A DNA stretch of 64,000 bases from Arion vulgaris (Eukaryota > Mollusca > Gastropoda > Stylommatophora > Arionidae). Both the position numbers and the translations under genes were made by a program. Positions within the stretch are counted from its first letter, which is position 1; each line of letters opens with the position of its first letter. Positions 22,331-33,300 of this stretch are shown here, one piece after another. The notes under the pieces are model-generated. The model was given only the letters and a program-made list of their open reading frames with translations. It was not told the origin of the DNA and searched no databases. The stretch lies in the NCBI GenBank assembly GCA_020796225.1, contig CM036775.1, positions 9,470,671 to 9,534,670 of the forward strand. The letters run 5' to 3'.

Positions 22331-22439
22331 GTTTCTTTTAGCTTGTTTTGTATGATTTGTTTGTGAACCCAACGTTTTGTTTTGTGAACAGAACTGCAGG
22401 ATGTGCTCTGTGTTTCAGTCTGACCTGCACATTATGAAG

Positions 22440-23400
22440 TATTAAGCAGCTTTATTTTTGTGGTTGAGACGGTAGTGTCTCGTTCCGAGACGAAAGATTG
22501 TTGTATGCTGTTTTCTGTTGAGTCTGCTGAGATTTTGTGGCTGTGTGTACTTTTGGTTTGTGTCTTCTTCTTCTCTTCCGCCATTTACTTCTTTATAGAA
22601 GTGTTGGGGGTGAAACATAGTGATCTTGTGCGTGCTTGTTTTAAGGCACTTTGTAAGCTGAAATTCATGTCCGTAAGGCTGTTCTTGATGCCGTCGCTCC
22701 ATCTTTGCGTGGTCTTCCTCTTGCCTTGTACTCATTATACTTTTTCTGTGTGGCTCTCTGTGGTAGGCGATACCAGGGCATTCTGGTCAGGTGTCCAAAC
22801 CATTTAATTTGTTCTTTAATGAATTGCATAACTGGTTTCACATCCAGTCTCCTTCTGATTTATTCATTTCTAATTTTGTCTCTTATTGTCACACCTGCAG
22901 CTTTTCTAAGACACCTCATCTCTGTTATCATTTTCCGCTCATTAGCTGCTGTTATTGGCCATGTTTGACACTGGTAACATAGTGTTGGCCAGAAAATCGT
23001 TCTTATGAGATTTGCTTTAGTTGTTAGCAGTATCTCTTTATGTGACAACAGTGGTGTTAACTGTCCCAGTACTTGGTTAGCTTTTGTGCAACGATTGCTG
23101 ATTTCGCTATCGATACTTCCATCTGCTGTGAAAATTGCTCCTAAGTATTTGGCCTCAATTGTTTGTTTTATGTCTACGTTCTGGAGTTTTATTGTAAGGC
23201 CTTCTGGTTGTCTACTTATTGCCATTGTCTCTGTCTTTATTATATTTATTTTCATGTTGTACTCCTTACCCTTGATGTTAACTAAGCTCAAATGGTTCTG
23301 GAGAGATTCTTCGTTTTCTGCAATCAGTAATTGGTCATCTGCAAATAAAAGTTCTGAAATATTGGTTTGGGTACTTTGTCATTAGTCGACTGCAAACAGA
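22440..23400 (-). mobile_element. RTE-like LINE ORF2, reverse transcriptase to 3-prime end
   Basis: Begins at LLFADDQLL (23350), followed by the open stretch [57 protein letters not shown] and MRCLRKAAGVTIRDKIRNE. It then breaks into frames to about 22440. FADD contains the catalytic Asp pair; the finger and endonuclease parts are missing. Confidence 0.88.
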
Positions 23401-23459
23401 CCGGAACCCCGTATCCCGTGTTTCCCGTTGGTGTGTCTAGGGCGTGGCGGGTGATTGTC

Positions 23460-23995
23460 CGGTGAATTAAAAATTTACACATCTTCCATCTGATGTTAGA
23501 AATGTTCCCAGATACTTGAATCGATGGACTTGTTTCAGTGTTGTGTTATTTATTTTGAAACTACATTTTGGTGTTTCCTGTTTCTTGGATATAACCATAA
23601 CCTCTGTTTTCTTCTTAATCCTTTCCTAACTGATAACTGAAATCCTTTCTTTTCACTTTCTCTCACTAATATGTATATCAAGTCTTATAGATCTTGTTCA
23701 TTTGTCACCATGAGAATTGTGTCATCAGCGTATCTTAGATTGTTCATATATAGCGGGAACGCAAGAGAGAGAGATTGTTCATATTTTGTCCGCCGACTGT
23801 CGACTGTTATTCCGGCCCACTGTAGGCCTATAGGCTGAACAGGTCTGGTGAGAGTACGCATCCTTGTCTTTCTCCTAATTGTATCTCCTGATAAATTTCA
23901 CTCTGATTCTCGTCTTATGGCTGCGCTTTGTTGCAAGTACATATTCTTGATCAGCATCAATGTTTATACTATACATTTTTCCGTATTTATGTAAA
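23460..23995 (-). mobile_element. RTE-like LINE reverse transcriptase piece
   Basis: Minus strand contains LRYADDTILMVTNEQDL and upstream remains of the GVRQGCILSP-type motif near 23850-23870, split by a 60-bp intrusion near 23760-23815. It ends within 105 bp of the TMEM199 start. Confidence 0.8.
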
Positions 23996-23999
23996 TAGT

Positions 24000-24099
24000 G
24001 GTTCAGTTTTTTACTTTGCTGGACATAGGTGAATAAAAAACATAAACGAACCATCATCAGAAACGAAATAAAATCACATGATGTTATTATGTTATCAAA
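24000..24099 (+). promoter_or_regulatory. TMEM199 upstream region
   Basis: Only about 100 bp separate a LINE remnant from the ATG, so the core promoter must be compact or lie partly inside LINE sequence. AAAATGGCGG at 24097-24106, which overlaps the start codon, matches the YY1-type site often found at housekeeping gene starts. TCACATGAT at 24074-24082 resembles an E-box of the M-box type. No TATA box is evident. Motif-based inference. Confidence 0.35.
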
Positions 24100-24304
24100 A
24101 TGGCGGAAGAAAGCATATCCGCTCTTCAACCCCAATTTCGTGTTACAGAACAGATAAGACAGGCCATAGAAAAGACGATCAAATGTAAATGTGTGAAAAA
24201 TGATCTGCAAAAACAATGTACAGATATTCTCCAGTTGGATAACGGGAATGCGCTTATTTCAACTAATGTTATTAGGGGCATTTTCTCTACATTACGAGAC
24301 GAAG
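24100..24304 (+). CDS. TMEM199: TMEM199 exon 1
   Basis: Encodes residues 1-68 plus the first base of codon 69. It begins at ATG 24100 and ends in GACGAAG followed by donor GTAACT. This N-terminal cytosolic part is the least conserved in the family; the last residues (STLRDEG) align with the start of the conserved block. An in-frame reading past the donor stops almost at once, which supports the splice. Confidence 0.88.
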
Positions 24305-27300
24305 GTAACTAACCTCTGACCTCTCTTACTCGAGTTATCTGACCTCTCTAACAACAGGTAAAGGTAACGTAATTCGTAACTTTATAACTTATATCCAAGT
24401 AAGTGACACTTCAAAGCCGTGATAGCGTAGTAGTTAGAGCACTTGCTTCGTAAGCGTGTAGTCCCAGGATCAAATTCCACAGGTGACAGTGCCGCGTGCG
24501 AGGGAGACTCAGTGAGACTTACTTAACTTGGTTATTTATCCGAGAAAAAAAACCTCAGAACTAAAGCGACCAACCGAACATGGTGTCGAGTTATTCAGTT
24601 AACCATATAATTATATATAATATATCACATGTGACAAATCAAAGTGATGATCATCCAACATGGTATCATGCTCTGAAGAGTTTTAAAAATGAAGGATGAA
24701 CATAATTGCACTTGGTTTTACCCTATATTCTATGTTAATTCGGTCTCTCCGCAGAAGTGTCACAACGCTGCCGAGAGTATAACGTCCACCCATGCGTTCC
24801 CGGGGATCTCATGGGGAGCAAAGAATAGTAACACTGCGACCTACAAGGCATGTTGTAAGAGGTGACTGAGGTAGTGGCCTAGGAAGCTGCCTAGTAAATA
24901 AAAAGCGTCACAGAAATCGGATGTGCTGGCCTACTTGTAGGCGCATAACTGGCACAATGTACAATTGCTCTTAGACTCAGATCACATACAAGTCACAAAG
25001 AGTGGTTGATGTGGAGTGTTCGAAGAAGAAGAAGGTAATAAGAATTCTGTTATTGTTTGTATTGCATAATATGTCTTCTTATTTTTTTTAATTGAAGGTC
25101 ATAAAGACAGTTTACATGAAATTGTGAAGGATGCTTTCTTTGTACCCCAGTCTGTGTCTCTGCCACCAAGGGTAAGTAGTTCATTTATTTAATACATTCT
25201 TTTTTTCTTCAATGATCCAGCGGCACTTGAGCTCTTGCCTTTTGGCGCAACGCTATGTAGTGGTATCTGCATGTGTTCGTAAGTTGTTCTTTTATTCCGT
25301 ATAATCGCCCGAGTGGTTACCGGGCCCAAATGTGGGGTGTAAAGAATAGAACCACTGTTACCTGCCACGCATGTCAGAAGAGGCGACTAAGGAGGTCTGG
25401 ATGAGATCGATGCATGTATCCGCTAGGAATGCTAACCAAACAAATGCTTGCAGAAAACGGATGCACCAGACCGTAAGGCGCATAACATGGTGACGACCCT
25501 CACAATGAGGAATGGGATAACGATTCTACGGTGGCCAATCTGCCTTGAGATTTAGCCACACAGTAAGAATGTCAGAACTACCATCACGAGGGTGGACAAA
25601 ACTTACTGCGGGAAGAGCTCAGCACAAACGGGGAAGCAGAAATCATAGGAATTATATCCACGGAACTGCCCCCAGTATGCAAACTTGAGAAGAAAGAGGT
25701 GGCCCACTTACACTAGCGTCCAAGACAAACTGTATGGCGTGGCTGATAATCTGAGGCAGACGACTGCCTTTATTAAAGAATCAGAAATCCCAATCTAGTG
25801 AGAACGAAGAAGAAGAATTCCGTATAATGTGTTCCATTTATCTGGCCTTGGAGGATCTTCCTGACATCATCTAGTGCTTGACACCTGAAGAGGTGGTGGG
25901 GAATGGTTTCATGATGATGTGCACACAGCTGTCACTCTGAAGTGTGTTGTGGTTGAATTCTGTTCAAGTGATTATTAAGTGTTATGCGTTGGTCTGGAGT
26001 CTAAAATGGTGCTCTGATCTCTCCCTGTAAGATGGTTGATGTTGTCATTGGGGTTAGGGTTGGCCATGTGTCTATAAACCTCATTTAATATTTCAAATAT
26101 ATGACCAAGGATGAAAAGAAAAAACAATTTATCAACATTAAAAATAATAATTAGGATTCTATATGTTCTGTGCTGTGTAAGAAGTGAATTTATTCACTTC
26201 TGTTGTATCCATTGCTTGATAAAGGCCTTTTGGTTAAAACATTGCTGTGTATTGTTTTTGTATTTTGTAAAACTACAGTACTTTGTTTTTACATGTTTTG
26301 CCATTTCTACATAGTTTTACTGCAGTCTTCCCTTATGTTTCGCCATTGCTACAGTTTTATTGCAGTCTTCCCTTATATATATAAAATAATGCCTCTGAAG
26401 TCGGAGTATGACTCGGCAGAATAGTGAGGGACACTAGTGATAAGGAAAGCAAGCATTCACATACGAATCAGTTAAAGGTGCAATGACTACGCTTGAATTC
26501 ATAGCTGTGAATGAAATAAAAAGTAAAATAAAAACAGTGATGATATTTATGAAGAAGATCAGGTTTTAGAGGACTAGGTAGACCAAGAGACAAACGGATA
26601 GATAACATGGTACATGATGGGTATAAGAACGGAATGTTCAATATACTATCTTCTGTGTGTGTGCATTATTGCTATTATTTTCTTCTTCTTCGAACGCTCC
26701 ATATTGATCACTTGTTAACCACTCTTTATGATTTGTATGTGATCTGAGCCTAAGAGTGATTGAACGTTGTACCAGTTTTTTATGCACCTACTGATAGGCC
26801 AGCACATTTGATTTCTGCAATGCTTTTTTATTTACTAGGGTAACTTTCCTACCTGTCGCCTCTTACGACATGCCTTGTAGGTCGCAGTGTTACTATTATT
26901 TTCTCCCTTGCAAGCCCGGCAACACATGGATGGTTTTAATATAATTGTCTTGTCTTCAAAAAATCTGGCCAACAATGGCGGAATGCGGCAGGGCCATTCA
27001 GAGTCAGAACGGTTTGATTCTGAACACGACTTTGCTAGCGCATTCCCGCCATGTTTGGTCGGGTATTTTCCGGTTTTGTTTGCCGAGCTACTGAGTTAGT
27101 GCTTGAGCAACGCTGTGACTGTTACATCGAATGCTTTTTGCTGTGCCAACCATGCGTTTGTTGTGTGTATTCAGAAAATGGCGGACAACGGTTATGACGA
27201 ACAAGCTCAATCTGCCGTATGCAGTTATATTGCGAGTGCAGAAAGCTGGATTTTGCCGTGATTGATGTCCCTTCGACAAGAATTGCAATTCAAGTGATGA

Positions 27301-30300
27301 ACAGTTTTGTGTTGCTACATTCACGACGGCCATATGCATTTTATGCGGTGCAGGTTGCTTTTTTGTGGCAGTACGCGGCTGTTTTATTCTGGAATTAGTT
27401 CACGCAGGAAACTTTTCACAGGTGTTAGCATTTAGTGTGATATTCATTGGCACAGGAACGGAGCAATTATGGGGTGCCCCGTTGCAGTGAAGTTGGAACC
27501 GTACTTATGAACTATGTCTTGTCTTCAAGTTTTGCTTCCTACTAGATTGGCAATTCTTTTTACTTTTTTGTTTGCATGTTTGTATGACGAGTAAGCGGGA
27601 ATGTTTGTATGACGAGTGAGAATGTAGCAAGCGGAATGTTTGTATGACGAGTAAGCGGAATGTTTGTATGACGAGTAAGCGGGAATGTTTGTATGACGAG
27701 TAAGCGGGAATGTTTGTATGACGAGTAAACGGGAATGTTTGTATGACGAGTAAGCGGGAATATTTGTATGACAAGTAAGCGGGAATGTTTGTATGACGAG
27801 TAAGCGGGAATGTTTGTATGACGAGTAAGCGGGAATAGATTTCTACTTTTCTCTAATCCTGCTTTGCCTCACAGCGTCAGGATAAGATGTCTAGAACTGA
27901 CTTTTGTGTGCGCTTCATAAACAACATCTTTTGCTACTTTTGTTATCTTTGAGGTCCATCTTTTTGTGATGATCTTTGCTTTGATTTCACTGTATCGAGT
28001 AATAAAACACGTAATCACAAAGTGCTGTAGTTTTACAAATTACAAAAACAATGACAAAATACAGCTAAGGAATGTTTTTGTAATTTGTAAAACTACAGTA
28101 CTTTGTGATTACTTGTTTTGCCAATCAAATAGTTTTACTGCAGTCTCATCTGTTTTGTGAATATCGGAGTAGCAGTGCTCTTTGAGGCGCACTGTCTGTT
28201 GGTAATCTGCTTATGTGGCCGAACCATTTAATTTGTTGTTTCTTGATGATGTTCTGTACTGATGTTGTAGCCACTTTTATTCTGATGTTTCATTTCTAAA
28301 CAGGTCTCTTCTTGATACTCCCAGCATTCTGTGTAGACACTTCGTCTCTGTTGTGACTAGTTTTCTTCTGTTGTTTAATGTCCAGGTTTGACACTGATAG
28401 TATAATGTTGGGAGAAAGATTGTAATGTACATTGCTATTTTAGTATCTATGGTGACATGTTTGTATTGTAAGCTAATTTTGTTGTAACTGTTTTACAGAA
28501 TCAAGAACTGGAAAACAGAATTCAGCAACTTAAAATACAACAGGAAAACAAGGAATACAAACGAATGACACGGAATTTGGATCCAAGGGTAGGAGTTTAG
28601 CTGTGAAGAGTTGTTTTGTTCGTCTCAGGAGTTTAACTGTGGATGATTGTTTTGTTTGTTTCAGGAGTTTAACTGTGGATGATTGTTTTGTTTGTTTCAG
28701 GAGTTTAACTGTGGATGCATTTTAGCTGGGGAGCATTTTTTCAGCAAATGGAAGAATAACTAATGAAATTCAACACAGATGCAACAAAGCAAATCAAATG
28801 ATAGGGCAAATGGCGCCAATTTTAAGATGCAAACACGTCACCATGAACACAAAAGAGCAATGTTCAACACAATCTTTCTCCCACATTATGTTACCAGTGC
28901 CAAACCTGGACGCTGACAACAAACGATAGAAGAAAACTAGTCACAACAGAGATGAAGTGTCTATGCAGAATGCTGGGTGTAACAAGAAGAGACCGGTTGA
29001 GAAATGAAGACATCAGGAAAAAGTGGGTACAACATCAGTACTAGACTTCATCAAGAAACAACAAATTAAATGGTTCGGTCACGTAAGCAGATTACCATCA
29101 GACAGTGCACCTCAAAGAGCAATGCTGCTCGATACAATGGGTACAAAGCAAAAGGCCACGCAAAAGATGGACCTCAGAGATAACAGAGGCGAAAAGAGAC
29201 TATCTACGAAGCGCATGCTAGGCCCGCTTTAGAAATCTCTTCCTGGCCTGACGCTGTGAGGCATACAGGATTCGAGAAAGAAAAGAAAGAAAGAAACTGT
29301 GGATGATTGTTTTGTTTGTTTCAGGAGAAAGAGAGAGAGTTTCAGGAGTTTAACTGAGGACGACTGTTATTTTTGTTTCAGGACATTAGCTGCAAAGTGT
29401 TGATTTTTTAATTTTGGGATGTTGAAGCCAGTTTTGAATTTAATTGCTGTTTTGACAAAAATAAACTTTAAAAACCTAAATTGTTTCATGCAGTTCAATA
29501 ATTATGATGAAAAGTGTGGTATCTGCTCTTCTTCTTGTGCTCGCCCAGGATGAATTTAGGTGCTGTCAGGACGCCTAGTATGACACTTATGACTGATTCT
29601 TTCATGAAGGTCTGCTTTCCCTATTATCAGTGTCCCCCACCATACAGGCATGATTTCTCCGACTTCAGAGGTTAGGGGATCTGCTCTAACTTGATCTTTT
29701 TTTTAAGTTTATATAGAGATCTCTCTCTCGATCACCGCCCAGATCAATGTACCAGATCTCCCCATAAATTCTATTCATGTGGAAATCTGATTTATACAGC
29801 CTTAGCATTGGTGTTTTATGTCACATCTTCAGCACCATTTGGAGCTCTGGTGCTTATCCTTCGCGATGTGTCCAGTTTCAGCCAGCGTTTACTCGGTTCG
29901 CTCTTCGTTCTGTAGCCATCTAGTATTTTTACGGTGTGGGTAGCTAGCCCCATGCCCAACCTCTTTAGTCGCCTTTTACGACATGCGTGGCAGGTAACAG
30001 TGGTTTTATTCTTTACACCCCAATTTGGGCCCGGTAACCACTGGACGATTTAGAGATCTAATTTGAATTCTTCTTTCTTGAAGTTGATTGATTGACAGGA
30101 CCATCATCATTGCACTTCGGTGAATAATCATGTGTATTCCGATCTCTTTCTTACACATGACGATCACAGCAACAGTGCACGAATACCGTAGCACCAACGA
30201 GGGTCGCCGATGTAATTTTAAAGATGGTTTAAATTTTTTTAAATGACTTTTGCTCGGACAATGATTTTGCAGCCTAGAGGGTAAGCAATAGATCAGGCTG

Positions 30301-33300
30301 ATGTTTTGATTTTCCTAAGGGAGAAAGGATTTGTAAATGATTCAAAGAATGGTGATGAATCTACAACCCTAACCAGACTGCAAGAATTCCAAGTCAAGTG
30401 TGGTGTAACTATAGTCCGTTCATCAACTCATAATAATAATAATAAATTCCTCTCGCACGCTATATGTTACATAGGGCCTGCAAGTAATTTCTCCATACCA
30501 CTCTATCCTGGGCAACTCGCTCAATCTCCTCCATGGAACTGAGACCGATATTTCCTGCCTCTCTCAGCAAAGTTCGCTCAGGGTCTCCTTAGGTCGACCT
30601 CTCTTTCTTGAACCTTTTGCATCCCACTTCAATGCCTGCTTTGATATTTGTTGATCATTTCTCCTCAAGGTGTGCCAAACATATCTCCATCTTCTCTTTC
30701 TTATAACAGTTGTCACTAGTGGTTGACCAGACATGTCTCTGATTTCATCACTTCTCCTGAATTCGCTCCATTTTATATTCATTATTTTTCGCAGACATCT
30801 ATTTTCAAATGCATTCAATTTGCTTTCTATATCTTTAGTCATTTTCCAACTCTCACTGGCATATGTTAGGATTGATACAACATTTGAATTGAAAATTCGT
30901 AATTTAGTTTTAATACTATATAACTTGCAGTTCCATATTTTATTTAGACTTTTAAAAGCTGATGTTGCTTTGCCAATTCGTATCATAATTTCTTTTTAAC
31001 ATTTCCTGTGCAATCAAAATTGCTACCCAAATAGGTGAACTGCTCTGTTATTTTTATCATTTTAGATTCCAGTGTGATATCTGCATCACCTGCCATAGGT
31101 GTCTTCATTATATTTGTTTTTTCATAGCTTATCTGCAGTCCAACTTTTGATGCTATAGATGATAAGTTGTCTGTTTTTCTTTGCATATCTTGGTTGTTTC
31201 TACTTAACAAGGCAATATCATCTGCAAAATCCAAATCTTCTAGTTGACTATTTTCTACCCAATCGATGCCAGTTTCGCCCTGCAACATTTTCGCATCACC
31301 CAGTATTATCAACTCATGCCCACAGTCCAATACAAATTGTGGCAAAACCATCAATTCTACAATAGCGAAACTTTGCACCCAATCTTAGAATTATACCGAC
31401 GCAAATGTCTGATGGAAGAAATTGCTATAGGAAACCTGGATTTTGTAATATAACGGTTTCCTTTGATGTTGGCGCCATATTTGGCGAGTCGGAAATTTTT
31501 ATTTATTTTTATCAGTAAATGCATCAAAATGGCATTTGACGACAAGTCTCATGCAAAGGCGTATCATCCCAGCTTATACATGGGGGCCAATGTTGATATT
31601 TGCAATAGAGTCATGAAATAAACAAGAAATATAGACATAGTTGTATTATTGTTTTTAAATAAATTACAGTTAAAGTTAGCTGCCATGTCATAATGCCATC
31701 CCTCTTTCTTGTCCATGATTGGGACTGGCAATGGCGGAGCTACTTGAAGACACTCTTTTCAAATCGCTACTTATTCAGTATAATGTGCGTTTGTTAATAT
31801 ATGTGGTAGGGAGGTATCACTACACTAAAATAGCTCTTTTCTCTGGTTCTTGTATACTGTGGTACAGATGACCCATATGTGCCTATTTACGAAAATGCGC
31901 GTGTAGTATTAATGACACTTTCTGCATTGTAACTTCAAACTCATTAGAAATGTTATGTCAGTGTCTGTTTTGAGAAGTCAACAATATGACCCAATAGCTT
32001 CACACTAATTTCGATATTCGCCTTTAATTAAAAGTCTGTGTCACAGTTATGATGTCATTTGTTTACCACAGTCAACTGCATTTTGAATCGGTGCATGGGA
32101 AATGCAAGAATTGTTAAAAAAAAACATGAATTTCGTCCTGAATGTTGCTATTTTTGTCATCAATGTATTAAATGACTCTAAACATTAGTTTTCTTTAACC
32201 ATGCCAATGGACGCATTAAATATATAGCACAAAGAAGGCAACTTCTAGATGGTATGATTCGCCTGTGTGGTGCCGGGACCCGTAAGGGAAGCAAAGAATA
32301 GTACCACTGCGACCTACAAGGCATGTCGTAAGAGAAGACTGATGTAGGACCTAGGGAAACTACCCTAGTAGATAAAAAGCATTGCAGAAATCGGATGTGC
32401 TGGCCTACTTGTAGGCGCATAACTGGCACAATGTACCAATCGCTCTTAGGCTCAGATCACATACAAGTCACACAGAGTGGTTTAACAAGTGGTCGATATG
32501 GAGCGTTCAAGAAAAAAGAAGAAGATGGTATGATTGTTTGAATGGCAAAAAATATTTGTGTGGTTCACATGCAATTTTTCAAGTTATTTAATCAAATGGT
32601 TAGAAAGGTACACATTTTTATCTGTGGGCATGACAAGTTGAATGGACTATAGACAAGAGCACTATGCTGGTAGCCAAAGAAGAATAGTAAACCAACAAAG
32701 AACTGATGTTGTTAGTTGCCACCCTCTGAGAGACATACTGAGGAGGAGATCAAAGCACTTACGGACTAATTTGTTAAATGTTCAGGGATGATGATCTGCC
32801 GACTATTCTGAATCTTATAATATAGATTGTATAACTGTTGCTATTTCTTGTATAACATTTACTATTTCTTGTATAACTTTTTTTATTTCTCGCTGCAGAC
32901 TAAAACAAAGTTTTCTTTCAAAGAAGAAGGTAAGTAATCCAGTTTTTTTCTTGTTGTTTGTCCTTCTGCTTTGCTGCAATAGCTAGAGCCTTGGGAAGCT
33001 ACCCTAGTAAATAAAAAGCGTCACATAAATTGGATGTGTTTGCCTACTTGCAGGCGCATAACTGGCACAACGTACAATCACCCTTAGGCTCAGATCACAC
33101 AGAGTGGTTAACAAGTGGTCAATATGGAGCGTTTAAAGAAGATCACATTGCAACAACCAGTAAAATCTAGGGTAGCCGAGATGGAGAGAGAACATTTTGG
33201 ATGGTCTGACTTCATGGCACAGTAGAGCATCAACGTCTGAGTTAATAGCAAACACCAGAGATTTGTGGACATCCATGATTGTGTACACTAGCTGACACGG

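Noticed and set aside
22442..22735. Gln/His-rich minus-strand open frame as a gene
   Set aside because: It lies at the degraded 3-prime end of the LINE at 22440-23400 and contains shifted LINE sequence.
24414..24490. tRNA gene in TMEM199 intron 1
   Set aside because: A-box and B-box-like words are present, but the acceptor stem does not pair and the same head recurs in SINE-E copies at 37668 and 57543. SINE-D and SINE-H heads were rejected for the same reason.
27177..27260. 27-codon open frame MADNGYDEQAQSAVCSYIA as a small gene
   Set aside because: It lies inside the U1 repeat and is not kept in the second copy at 37076-37384.
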